NCBI GenBank assembly: GCA_018402665.1 | Contig: JAGYIN010000002.1 | Span: forward strand, 62,001 to 126,000 | Length of the DNA: 64,000 nt | Origin: Schleiferiaceae bacterium | GTDB lineage: Bacteria; Bacteroidota; Bacteroidia; Flavobacteriales; Schleiferiaceae | Direction of reading: 5' to 3' | Shown here: one piece after another, positions 9,313 to 17,315 of the stretch | Layout of the letters: each line of letters opens with the position of its first letter | How positions within the stretch are numbered: position 1 is the stretch's first letter | Program-made: the position numbers and the translations under genes | The notes under the pieces: generated by a model | Told to the model about the DNA's origin: nothing | What the model saw: only the letters and a program-made list of their open reading frames with translations | The model's database searches: none

Positions 9313-10440
9313 TTATAAGGTTCCTCTGTTTTCTTGCTCGCGCTCTATGGCTTCAAACAATGCTTTAAAGTTTCCTTTTCCAAAGCTCGTGGCACCTTTG
9401 CGCTGAATAATCTCAATAAAGACGGTCGGGCGGTCCATCAGTGGCTTAGTGAACAATTGGAGCAAATAGCCTTCGTCGTCACGGTCCACGAGAATCTTAT
9501 ACTTTTTCAGTACTTCAATATCCTCGTCGATAGCACCCACGCGGTCCTGAAGGTCCAGGTAGTAGGAATCGGGAACGTCTAAAAAGTCCACTCCGCGCTC
9601 GCGCAACTCATGAATGGTGTAAATGATATTATCTGTCGCCAACGCCAAATGCTGCACACCAGCACCATTGTAGAAGTTAATGTATTCTTCAATTTGCGAA
9701 CGCTTCTTGCCCTCCGCAGGCTCGTTGATCGGGAATTTAATGCGGCCGTTACCGTTTGACATTACCTTCGACATGAGTGCGGTATATTCCGTAGAAATAT
9801 CGTTGTCGTCAAACGAGATGATTTGTGAGAATCCCATGACGTCAGCGTAGAATTTTACCCACGTATTCATCTGTCCCCAATCTACATTACCCACCATGTG
9901 GTCAATGTATTTCAGTCCCACCGATTCCGGTTGATACTTCGGACTGCGTGCCACATAACCGGGCAGGAACGGTCCATTGTAGTCGTTGCGTTCCACAAAC
10001 AAATGCACGGTTTCTCCGTAGGTATAAATCCCAGAAGTAATCACTTTACCGTCACTATCTTCACTTGCCTGTGGCTTTTGGAACGGTTTTGCACCGCGTT
10101 TTATGGTTTCCTCAAACGCCTTTGTAGCATCCGGTACCCACAGCGCGACGATTTTCACACCATCTCCGTGCTCGTTCAAATGGCGATTGATATCGCTGTT
10201 CTCCACCATGGAAGAGGTAATGACTAATCTGATTTTGTCTTGTTGAAGGACATAGGAAGTACGGTCGGTGACGCCAGTTTCTAAACCGGCATAGGCTACT
10301 TCTTGAAAGCCAAAGGCAGTCTTAAAGTAATACGCACTTTGTTTTGCATTTCCTACATAGAATTCAACGTAATCGGTTCCCCATAGCTCTAGAAAATCCT
10401 GCGCGTCTTCGTATTGCTTTGGTAAAATGGCTGTATTCAT
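9313..10440 (-). CDS. hppD: 4-hydroxyphenylpyruvate dioxygenase
   Basis: A 375-residue iron(II) dioxygenase that turns 4-hydroxyphenylpyruvate into homogentisate. It consists of two vicinal-oxygen-chelate domains; the metal ligands are seen in the C-terminal half as the His of YIDHMVGNV, the His of GVQHLALATDN and the Glu of VFIEIIQRKG. It is in the order PLP lyase - hppD - fahA on the minus strand, with hmgA further upstream, so the pathway from 4-hydroxyphenylpyruvate to fumarylacetoacetate is nearly complete here. The aminotransferase making its substrate from tyrosine is not in the window. Confidence 0.96.
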   Translation of the reverse strand: MNTAILPKQYEDAQDFLELWGTDYVEFYVGNAKQSAYYFKTAFGFQEVAYAGLETGVTDRTSYVLQQDKIRLVITSSMVENSDINRHLNEHGDGVKIVALWVPDATKAFEETIKRGAKPFQKPQASEDSDGKVITSGIYTYGETVHLFVERNDYNGPFLPGYVARSPKYQPESVGLKYIDHMVGNVDWGQMNTWVKFYADVMGFSQIISFDDNDISTEYTALMSKVMSNGNGRIKFPINEPAEGKKRSQIEEYINFYNGAGVQHLALATDNIIYTIHELRERGVDFLDVPDSYYLDLQDRVGAIDEDIEVLKKYKILVDRDDEGYLLQLFTKPLMDRPTVFIEIIQRKGATSFGKGNFKALFEAIEREQENRGTL

Positions 10441-10468
10441 AGCGTTGTTCTTTGTTGGGTTAAAGGTA

Positions 10469-11716
10469 TTAAATGATCGTATCTAAACTCCGATTGAGAT
10501 CGTCGATTAAGTCGCCAGGTGCCTCAAGTCCTATACTCAGGCGAATGAGACCCTCTGTAATGCCCAATTTTACTTTCATTAGATCGTCCACCTTACTGTG
10601 GGTCATAGAATACGGGTGCTCTGCCAAGCTTTCGGTACTTCCTAAACTCACGCCAAGACGGAACACTTTTAAATGATCCAGCACCTTGAAAGCTGCGCTC
10701 TCGTCCCCATGAATGTGTAAGGCAATCATGGAACCCGTACCCTGGTATTCGTCTTTGAAAAAAGCGGCTTGCCCAGGACTCCATTGCTCGAGGTTTCCTA
10801 AATACCGCACTTCTTTAACCGCAGTATGCTGGGCCAGCGCTGCAGCCACTTCATGCGTCGTTTTTTGCTGGGCAGCGATGCGAAGGGTGAACGTTTCAAG
10901 CGAGCGTAAGATGAGCCAGCTGTCCATAGGGCCTAAGATGCCGCCGATAAAGGTTCGTGCGACGCGCAATCTATTGATCCACGCTGTTCTTCCGGTTGCT
11001 GCACCGGCAATAACGTCACTGTGTCCAGCGAGATTCTTCGTCACAGAATATACTACGATATCTGCGCCATTCTCGTGCTGACGACTCATGGTAGGTCCCA
11101 AATAGGTATTGTCAACCACCACCGGTACAGGGTGTTCTTCCGATCCCAAGGCATCTGCGATTTTCCGAGCTTTCTTCACCGAATACAAATCCATGGTAGG
11201 ATTCGCAGGCGTTTCAGTAAAAAAGGCGCAGACCCGCAGTCCCGGATAAGCGGCTGTAACCTCCGCAACCACCTCTTCGGCACTTTTATCGTGTTCAACA
11301 ACATGGTGGATTACACCGTATTTGTGCAGGTAATGGTCAATGAAACTGTGCGTTCCTCCGTAAACGGGAGCAGTGTAGAGAAATACCGTGTTCGGGGTGG
11401 CCAATTCCAACATGGTCGCTGAAATAACCGCCATTCCACTGGCAAAGACGAGTGCATCCTCCGTTCCGTCTAAAACCGCCAAACGTTGTTCGAGCAGCTG
11501 GGTATTTGGAGAGCCAAGTCGGCTGTAGATGTTTCCCATTTTCGCACCGTCCGGTATCTCTTCCTTTCCAGTGGCCCAAGCGAAATAATCTTTACCTGCC
11601 TGGGAGTTGGGAAACTCGTAGGTGGAGGTTTGGTAAATGGGTTGCTTCATACTGCCGTGGTAATCGGCAGCATGGTAGCCATGACCAAGCATGGCGGTTT
11701 GTGGTTCTTTTTTCAT
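10469..11716 (-). CDS. Cys/Met metabolism PLP enzyme, methionine gamma-lyase-like
   Basis: A fold-type I PLP enzyme of the Cys/Met metabolism family (cystathionine gamma-synthase, beta/gamma-lyases, methionine gamma-lyase). The PLP lysine lies in DIVVYSVTKNLAGHSDVIAG, and the substrate/phosphate block YSRLGSPNTQLLEQRLAVL is clear. I chose the ATG at 11716 (MKKEPQTAMLGHGYH), giving 415 residues; the frame runs 11 codons further up to a TTG, but those residues do not resemble the family. It sits between hmgA and hppD. That position suggests a role in amino-acid breakdown (methionine gamma-lyase) more than in methionine synthesis, but the sub-activity cannot be settled by eye. Confidence 0.85.
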   Translation of the reverse strand: MKKEPQTAMLGHGYHAADYHGSMKQPIYQTSTYEFPNSQAGKDYFAWATGKEEIPDGAKMGNIYSRLGSPNTQLLEQRLAVLDGTEDALVFASGMAVISATMLELATPNTVFLYTAPVYGGTHSFIDHYLHKYGVIHHVVEHDKSAEEVVAEVTAAYPGLRVCAFFTETPANPTMDLYSVKKARKIADALGSEEHPVPVVVDNTYLGPTMSRQHENGADIVVYSVTKNLAGHSDVIAGAATGRTAWINRLRVARTFIGGILGPMDSWLILRSLETFTLRIAAQQKTTHEVAAALAQHTAVKEVRYLGNLEQWSPGQAAFFKDEYQGTGSMIALHIHGDESAAFKVLDHLKVFRLGVSLGSTESLAEHPYSMTHSKVDDLMKVKLGITEGLIRLSIGLEAPGDLIDDLNRSLDTII

Positions 11717-11770
11717 GTTCTGCGGTTTAAGCCACAAGCAGGGGTTCAAGCTACTTGCGGTCCGTATTTC

Positions 11771-12928
11771 TTAATGCATCCAGCTTTTGTGGTAATCGCC
11801 TGCATCTAATGCCAATGCCTGTTCCGTGAGCTTCAATGGCCTGAAGGTATCTACCATTACGGCATATTCTTCGGTACTTTTTTTGCCGATGGACCCTTCA
11901 TAGGTTCCCGGGTGCGGTCCGTGCGGGATGCCTGCCGGATGAAGGGTGATTTGTCCACGTCCGATGTTGTTGCGACTCATAAAATCGCCGTCTACATAGT
12001 AGAGCACTTCATCAGAATCGATGTTGCTGTGGTTGTAAGGAGCGGGTATAGATTCTGGGTGGTAATCGTACAATCTGGGCACGAAAGAACACACTACAAA
12101 AGCATTGGTCTCAAAAGTTTGATGCACCGGTGGCGGTTGGTGTACACGCCCGGTTATAGGTTCAAAATCTTTAATGTTGAATGCATAAGGATAGTTGTAA
12201 CCGTCCCAGCCAACCACATCGAAGGGGTGTGAACTGTAGATGTAGTGGTGAAGCATATCTTGTTTTTTCACACGAATGTCAAAATCTCCTAAGGCATTTA
12301 CAGGCGCTACAGCTTCGGGCGTGCGCAGGTCGCGTTCACAATAGGGACTGTGTTCAAGCAGTTGGCCGAACCAATTCCGATAGCGCTTCGGGGTATAAAT
12401 AGGTGAAGCACTTTCAACAATAAATAATCGGTTTTCACTGCTGTCAAAATGAAACTGCTGAATCATTCCGCGGGGGATGAGCAGGTAGTCGCCGGGCCCA
12501 AAATCAAGCTTGCCCATTTGCGTATGCAGTGCACCGGATCCTTCGTGTACGAAGACCAATTCATCGTTTTGTGCGTTTTTGTAATAGTACGCTTCCATCG
12601 AAGCGGAAGGTGCGGCCAGGGAAATGGTCAGATCCGCATTTGTCAATACCGGTACGCGGGAGGCTAAATAATCTTCGTTTGGAGCAACCTTGAAGCCTTC
12701 TAAACGGTAGGCTTTCATGTTTTTGTCTACAGCAATCTTCGGCGCAACATCCGTGCTTTGAAGCACTTCCTTAACCATGGTTGGTGGATGTTCGTGGTAA
12801 AGCAAGGTCGACATTCCGTCGAATCCTATGGTTCCGAAGAGTTCTTCGTGGTACAAGCTACCGTCCGATTTTCTGAAGGTAGTATGGCGTTTGTGCGGAA
12901 TACGCCCCGATTTTTGGTAAAACGGCAT
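11771..12928 (-). CDS. hmgA: Homogentisate 1,2-dioxygenase
   Basis: A 385-residue cupin-fold iron enzyme that opens the ring of homogentisate to maleylacetoacetate. Near the C-terminus the iron-ligand region ITLHPAGIPHGPHPGTYE and the following glutamate in STEEYAVMVDTFRPL are seen; the N-terminal FRKSDGSLYHEELFGTIGFDG block matches bacterial homogentisate dioxygenases. It is the first gene of the minus-strand tyrosine operon, with a promoter element and a palindrome 20-35 bases upstream. Its product needs maleylacetoacetate isomerase before FahA can act, and that gene is not in the window. Confidence 0.95.
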   Translation of the reverse strand: MPFYQKSGRIPHKRHTTFRKSDGSLYHEELFGTIGFDGMSTLLYHEHPPTMVKEVLQSTDVAPKIAVDKNMKAYRLEGFKVAPNEDYLASRVPVLTNADLTISLAAPSASMEAYYYKNAQNDELVFVHEGSGALHTQMGKLDFGPGDYLLIPRGMIQQFHFDSSENRLFIVESASPIYTPKRYRNWFGQLLEHSPYCERDLRTPEAVAPVNALGDFDIRVKKQDMLHHYIYSSHPFDVVGWDGYNYPYAFNIKDFEPITGRVHQPPPVHQTFETNAFVVCSFVPRLYDYHPESIPAPYNHSNIDSDEVLYYVDGDFMSRNNIGRGQITLHPAGIPHGPHPGTYEGSIGKKSTEEYAVMVDTFRPLKLTEQALALDAGDYHKSWMH

Positions 12929-12947
12929 GGTCTTCTGTTTGCGGGTT

Positions 12948-12963
12948 CACTACAAATATAGTG
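12948..12963 (-). promoter_or_regulatory. hmgA promoter -7 element inside a palindrome
   Basis: On the minus strand TATATTTG (12953-12960) matches the Bacteroidota -7 consensus TAnnTTTG. It is enclosed by the perfect inverted repeat CACTA-N6-TAGTG (12948-12963), as expected for a repressor site on the promoter. No clear TTTG is seen at -33. It would serve hmgA, with a leader of roughly 20 bases. Confidence 0.45.
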
Positions 12964-12989
12964 TAACTTGTGGGGGTAAATTCTCAGTT

Positions 12990-13763
12990 ATGTCTGCTAT
13001 TGATCAACATGCCCAGGACTTGTTTGAAGCATTGCGCAACGGCCGCACTATTGCGCCATTGCGCGATTCGATCAACAACGATATTCCGACTGCATATGCC
13101 ATTCAGGATAAAGTTGTGGCATTGCGATTGGCCGAAGGTGAGCGTATTGTGGGTAAGAAGATTGGATTAACCAGTCCTGCTGTTCAAGCCCAGCTCGGCG
13201 TCGATCAACCCGATTACGGAGTGCTCTTTAATACCATGGACATGACCGGTAAAGGTCCTGTTCCCGTGGAATTTTTGATGCAACCGAAAGTTGAAGGAGA
13301 ATTGGCTTTCGTATTGGGCGCAGACTTGCGTGATCCGGATGTGGATATGGAAACATTGAAATCTGCCATAATTGCCGTTCGACCGGCCATTGAAATTGTA
13401 GGTTCGCGAGTAGAAAAATGGGACATTAAGATTTCAGATACCATAGCCGACAATGCCTCGGGATCGCATTATGTACTAAGCACACAAGCAAAGCCGTTGG
13501 CAGAGGTACCCACCGCTACGATCGAAATGACGCTGCTTAAAAACGGCGCTGTAGCAAGCGAAGGCAATGGGAAGGCGTGTATGGGCGATCCCCTGAATGC
13601 CGCTTTATGGCTGGCGCAAACGATGGCAAGAATGGGCCGACCGCTATTGAAAGGTGAGGTGCTACTCTCTGGGGCCTTAGGACCCATGGTCCCGGTGGAA
13701 CGTGGTGATGCGTTTGAATTGCGTGTAGAAGGATTTTTAAGCACCACGGTCTCTTTCGAATAA
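12990..13763 (+). CDS. 2-keto-4-pentenoate hydratase-like protein (MhpD/FAH fold)
   Basis: A 257-residue protein of the 2-hydroxypenta-2,4-dienoate hydratase / 4-oxalocrotonate decarboxylase family, a compact form of the fumarylacetoacetase fold. The start was set at ATG 12990 (MSAIDQHAQDLF); the 21 upstream codons of the open frame lie in the hmgA promoter and are not family-like. Signatures are GKKIGLTSPAVQAQLGVDQP and the metal-binding VEGELAFVLG. It is divergent from hmgA with 61 bases between them. In aromatic meta-cleavage pathways this family hydrates 2-keto-4-pentenoate, but no meta-cleavage genes are nearby, so its substrate is open; a link with tyrosine breakdown is suggested only by position. 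Confidence 0.82.
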   Translation: MSAIDQHAQDLFEALRNGRTIAPLRDSINNDIPTAYAIQDKVVALRLAEGERIVGKKIGLTSPAVQAQLGVDQPDYGVLFNTMDMTGKGPVPVEFLMQPKVEGELAFVLGADLRDPDVDMETLKSAIIAVRPAIEIVGSRVEKWDIKISDTIADNASGSHYVLSTQAKPLAEVPTATIEMTLLKNGAVASEGNGKACMGDPLNAALWLAQTMARMGRPLLKGEVLLSGALGPMVPVERGDAFELRVEGFLSTTVSFE

Positions 13764-13803
13764 TGAAATCTAAAGTTCAGTCGATCAGATAATTAGAATA
13801 GAC

Positions 13804-13833
13804 TTTGTTCCTTCCATTTTTCCATTACATTTG
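13804..13833 (+). promoter_or_regulatory. Promoter of the speA / DHS-like operon
   Basis: TTTG at 13804-13807 and TACATTTG at 13826-13833, separated by 18 bases, match the Bacteroidota promoter form (TTTG, about 19-21 bases, TAnnTTTG). The ATG of the decarboxylase is 18 bases downstream. Confidence 0.65.
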
Positions 13834-13850
13834 CGCACTTTTTTACTGAA

Positions 13851-15254
13851 ATGAAAAACAAATACATCGACCTCGTTGAACAGACCTTTGATTGGCCTGC
13901 AGAGGAATTTGAGCTTACGGAAAACGGTACGCTCGCATGGAATGATCTGGACCTCATGCCTATTGTAAAGCAATACGGTACGCCTTTGCGCATGACCTAT
14001 TTGCCCAAGATTGATGAGAATATTCAACGCGCCAGACGCATGTTCCATGTGGCTATGGCAAAGGTGGATTACGAGGCAAATTACCACTACTGCTACTGCA
14101 CGAAGAGCAATCATTTCAGCTTTGTGATGGAGCGGGTTCTAGAGAACGAGGTACACTTGGAGACCTCCAGTGCTTTCGATATCAATATCATTAAAAAAAT
14201 GAAGGAAGCTGGCCGATTAATAGACCAGCAGTACGTCGTTTGCAACGGCTACAAAACCAAAGCATACCTAGATAACATTGCCGGACTCATCAATAGTGGA
14301 CATACGAACACCATTAATGTGATTGACCACGTCGAGGAGTTGGAAGAACTGACTTCAAGATTGACGGAAAAGGCAAAAGTGGGCATCCGCATTGCCTCAG
14401 AAGAGGAACCTAAATTCGAATTTTACACCTCGCGTTTGGGCATCGGATACCGGGATATCGTCGACTTTTACAAAACGAAAATTGCCGAGAATGAAATGGC
14501 GGAGCTCAAAATGCTACACTTCTTCATCAATACCGGCATCAAGGATACCGCATACTATTGGAATGAATTGCGCAAATGTGTCAACGTATATATCGACTTG
14601 AAGCGTTTGTGCCCGACTCTAGATAGCCTGAATATTGGAGGAGGATTCCCAATCCAGACGAGTCTAGGCATGGATTATGATTACGAATACATGGCGGAGG
14701 AAATCATCTCTCAGATCAAAACCATGTGTGATTTCGCCGATGTGCCTGAGCCTAATATTTTCAGTGAATTTGGGTCATTTACAGTGGGTGAAAGTGGTGC
14801 GAATTTCTACAGCATCCTCGGCGCAAAACAACAAAACGACCGTGAGCTTTGGTACATGATCGACAGCTCGTTCATGACTACGCTGCCGGACAGTTGGGCC
14901 ATCAACAAGCGCTTCATTATGTTCCCTTTGAACAAATGGAACCGCCCGTACGACCGCGTTTTACTTGGTGGATTGACGTGCGATTCGGACGATTATTACA
15001 ACTCTGAACAGCACGTGAACGCGATCTTCCTACCACGAATGAGTCCTCAAGACGAGGAACCCCTTATGATTGGGTTCTTCAATACAGGCGCCTATCAGGA
15101 GTCGTTGTCCGGCTACGGCGGAACGAAGCACTGTTTGCTGCCAGCACCGAGGCACGTTGTCGTCGATCGTGATGAAGAGGGAAATGTTACTTCGAAGCTT
15201 TTTGCTGATGAGCAAAGCTCAGCTAATATGTTAAATACTTTGGGTTATGAATAA
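13851..15254 (+). CDS. speA: Arginine decarboxylase-like enzyme, fold-type III PLP
   Basis: A 467-residue PLP decarboxylase of the alanine-racemase-like (fold III) class, matching the short arginine decarboxylases of Flavobacteriia rather than the ~630-residue SpeA of E. coli. The PLP lysine is K85 in YCTKSNHF, the glycine-rich phosphate loop is NIGGGFPIQT (261-270), and the active-site Cys-Asp is C377-D378 in GGLTCDSDDYY. The expected reaction is arginine to agmatine plus CO2. The next gene, deoxyhypusine-synthase-like, starts inside its last eight bases, so the two are coupled and probably act in one polyamine route. Specificity for arginine over other basic amino acids is inferred from the family. 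Confidence 0.82.
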   Translation: MKNKYIDLVEQTFDWPAEEFELTENGTLAWNDLDLMPIVKQYGTPLRMTYLPKIDENIQRARRMFHVAMAKVDYEANYHYCYCTKSNHFSFVMERVLENEVHLETSSAFDINIIKKMKEAGRLIDQQYVVCNGYKTKAYLDNIAGLINSGHTNTINVIDHVEELEELTSRLTEKAKVGIRIASEEEPKFEFYTSRLGIGYRDIVDFYKTKIAENEMAELKMLHFFINTGIKDTAYYWNELRKCVNVYIDLKRLCPTLDSLNIGGGFPIQTSLGMDYDYEYMAEEIISQIKTMCDFADVPEPNIFSEFGSFTVGESGANFYSILGAKQQNDRELWYMIDSSFMTTLPDSWAINKRFIMFPLNKWNRPYDRVLLGGLTCDSDDYYNSEQHVNAIFLPRMSPQDEEPLMIGFFNTGAYQESLSGYGGTKHCLLPAPRHVVVDRDEEGNVTSKLFADEQSSANMLNTLGYE

Positions 15255-16221
15255 GGGACCAATTTCACAGTTTATGGCGCAGCACTACCGCCATTTTAAT
15301 TCAGCAGCTATGGTGGATGCCGCCAAAGGATACGAGGCGCATTTAACTGCTGGCGGTAAAATGATGGTGACCCTTGCTGGTGCCATGTCTACGGCGGAAT
15401 TGGGCATCTCTTTAGCGGAGATGATTCGCGAAGGTAAAGTGGATATTATCTCCTGTACCGGGGCGAACCTGGAGGAAGATTTAATGAATCTCGTTGCACA
15501 TACGCATTACGAGCGTGTTCCGGAATACCGTGACCTAACTGCGCTGCAGGAACGTGCACTTTTAGACCGCGGTTTGAATCGCGTGACGGATACGTGCATC
15601 CCGGAAGAAGAGGCTTTTCGCAGATTACAGAGTCACATTGAGGACATTTGGAAAAAAGCAGAAGCTGCTGGTGAGCGTTATTTTCCGCACGAATACATGT
15701 ACAAGATGGTTTTATCTGGAGTCTTGGAACAATACTATGAAATTCCGCCAGAGCACAGTTGGATGATTGCTGCCGCAGAACGCAACCTTCCTATCGTAGT
15801 TCCAGGCTGGGAAGACAGTACAATGGGGAATATTTTCGCTTCGTACTGCATCAAAGGAGAACTTCAGGCAAGTACAGTAAAGAACGGGATTGAATACATG
15901 ATGTGGCTCGCACATTGGTATACCCAAACCTCGAAGGAGGCGTCTATCGGATTTTTCCAAATCGGTGGTGGTATTGCAGGCGATTTCCCGATCTGTGTGG
16001 TGCCCATGTTGTACCAGGATATGGAATTAGAGGATACGCCGTTCTGGGGGTACTTCTGTCAAATTTCAGATTCTACGACAAGCTACGGTTCGTATTCAGG
16101 CGCCGTTCCTAATGAAAAAATCACCTGGGGAAAGCTGGATGCGGACACACCAAAATTTATTGTGGAAAGTGATGCAACTATTGTTGCACCATTGATTTTT
16201 TCTTGGATATTGGGCAAGTAA
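15247..16221 (+). CDS. Deoxyhypusine synthase-like protein lacking the catalytic lysine
   Basis: A 324-residue member of the deoxyhypusine/homospermidine synthase family. The NAD-binding signature is kept (CTGANLEEDLMN near 70-81, GWEDSTMGN near 187-195, and GSYSGAVPNEKITWGK at 281-296). In deoxyhypusine synthase the catalytic lysine lies in GGGVVKHH; here the stretch is GGGIAGDF (240-247), and there is no lysine until K291. The protein therefore cannot form the usual enzyme-imine intermediate at that place. Bacteria have no hypusine acceptor protein, so the role must differ. It overlaps an arginine decarboxylase gene by eight bases, pointing to agmatine or another polyamine as substrate. No agmatinase gene lies between or near them in this window. 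Confidence 0.85.
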   Translation: MNKGPISQFMAQHYRHFNSAAMVDAAKGYEAHLTAGGKMMVTLAGAMSTAELGISLAEMIREGKVDIISCTGANLEEDLMNLVAHTHYERVPEYRDLTALQERALLDRGLNRVTDTCIPEEEAFRRLQSHIEDIWKKAEAAGERYFPHEYMYKMVLSGVLEQYYEIPPEHSWMIAAAERNLPIVVPGWEDSTMGNIFASYCIKGELQASTVKNGIEYMMWLAHWYTQTSKEASIGFFQIGGGIAGDFPICVVPMLYQDMELEDTPFWGYFCQISDSTTSYGSYSGAVPNEKITWGKLDADTPKFIVESDATIVAPLIFSWILGK

Positions 16222-16248
16222 AATGAAGGCACCTTCAGTGAGGGTATG

Positions 16249-16268
16249 CGCTCCTGAGCGTTTTCATT
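16249..16268 (+). terminator. Weak terminator after the DHS-like gene
   Basis: CGCTC-CT-GAGCG stem followed by TTTTCATT. A second small palindrome, TGAAGG-CA-CCTTCA, precedes it at 16224-16237. The stem is only five base pairs and the T-run is broken, so termination may be partial. Confidence 0.4.
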
Positions 16269-16334
16269 TTCAATGGATTAGTTTATAGTTGTGTTTTTTG
16301 CGTGGGCCAGGTGCTCACTTAATCATCAAAAGAG

Positions 16335-16619
16335 ATGGCAAAGAAAAACGTGATCAAGGATTATAAGTCCATGACACCAGACCTAATGGCGCTATTGGTC
16401 GAAGCGTACCCGGATGGTTTCGAATACGATACCATATACTTTACAAACGCGAAAGGCGAAAAAGTTGAAGCCGTTCCTTTGGAGACGGAGGACACAAAGT
16501 ACCTCATTAAGGTGAGTAGCACTTTGACTAAAAACTTTGAAGCATTCGACCTTGAGGAATTTGAAGAAAGCGTTTCTTCAGAAGACGAAGATTTCGAATC
16601 GGACGACTTAGACGACTAA
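16335..16619 (+). CDS. Small acidic protein of unknown function
   Basis: A 94-residue soluble protein that I do not recognise. The first ~65 residues are mixed alpha/beta in look (start MAKKNVIKDYKSMTPDL, then a likely strand pair around EYDTIYFTNAKGEKVEAVPL). The last 27 residues contain 15 Asp or Glu and should be disordered. It has no signal peptide or membrane segment. The ATG at 16335 follows an AAAGAG stretch. It lies between the polyamine operon and an exported protein; no functional link is seen. Conserved small acidic proteins of this kind are common in Bacteroidota and largely unstudied. Confidence 0.75.
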   Translation: MAKKNVIKDYKSMTPDLMALLVEAYPDGFEYDTIYFTNAKGEKVEAVPLETEDTKYLIKVSSTLTKNFEAFDLEEFEESVSSEDEDFESDDLDD

Positions 16620-16639
16620 GTAAATTGTATTTTGGTGGT

Positions 16640-17314
16640 ATGAAAAAAACGTACCACCTACTGTTTGCTTTATTGGCGTTGGGCCTTTTAGGACATGGCC
16701 AATCGAAAACCGCCTTCTTGCCTGAACCGGGAGAGGGCTTTTCGTTTAATACAGGTTTATTGTCTGTGCTCGATGCGCCAGCCTCTTTTCAGTCGAACGT
16801 TCGTTCGAACAGCCAATCGTTTCAATTCATGCGCGATAATGTCATTGGTTTGAGCCATTTCTCTGTTGCTTACGGAGTGGGCTACAGTGCACAATTTTAT
16901 CATGGAAATGTACGTATCGATGTTGCGGAAGATGGTACACAAACACTCGTCGATCTTAGTGGACGCGATTTCATTTCCAACCGTTTCGCGACGGAATATT
17001 TGGACGCGACTGTTGCCTTCCGTTACAGAGGTAAAGCCAATAGAAAGGGCAGGTACAACAGATTGTATGTAGGAGGTACGTTCGGGTACCGCACGGATGC
17101 TTATTCCTACTATAAAGACGACGCATACCAGGTCAAATATTACCAAATATCCGGTTTTAACCCGATACGATATGGTGTACATATAAAAGCGGGAAGGGGT
17201 CCGGTGAATGCGTATGTGCATTACGGATTGAGCGCGATTGTTGTAGAAGGCGCCATGTTGCCTGAGTGGGCACAGGCGCGTCCGTTAACTGTTGGTTTGA
17301 GCTTTACGCTCTAG
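16640..17314 (+). CDS. Exported protein of unknown function, possible outer-membrane barrel
   Basis: A 224-residue protein from the ATG at 16640; the open frame begins five codons earlier at a TTG that would spoil the signal peptide. Residues 1-20 (MKKTYHLLFALLALGLLGHG, then Q) form a signal peptide. The mature part is rich in Tyr, Phe, Arg and Gly with alternating polar and hydrophobic residues (for example RLYVGGTFGYRTDAY, and an ending LTVGLSFTL), the pattern of a small transmembrane beta-barrel. I do not recognise a family. Its stop and that of the convergent DUF2480 gene are separated by one base. Confidence 0.7.
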   Translation: MKKTYHLLFALLALGLLGHGQSKTAFLPEPGEGFSFNTGLLSVLDAPASFQSNVRSNSQSFQFMRDNVIGLSHFSVAYGVGYSAQFYHGNVRIDVAEDGTQTLVDLSGRDFISNRFATEYLDATVAFRYRGKANRKGRYNRLYVGGTFGYRTDAYSYYKDDAYQVKYYQISGFNPIRYGVHIKAGRGPVNAYVHYGLSAIVVEGAMLPEWAQARPLTVGLSFTL

Positions 17315-17315
17315 A

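Noticed and set aside
11717-11749. Upstream TTG start for the PLP lyase
   Set aside because: It adds eleven residues that are not family-like; the ATG at 11716 gives a normal N-terminus.
11717-11770. SAM-responsive leader before the Met/Cys lyase
   Set aside because: Only 54 bases lie between hmgA and the lyase and I see no SAM riboswitch sequence.
16757-17221. 154-codon frame on the minus strand
   Set aside because: Antisense to the exported protein at 16640, which has a signal peptide and suitable codon use.
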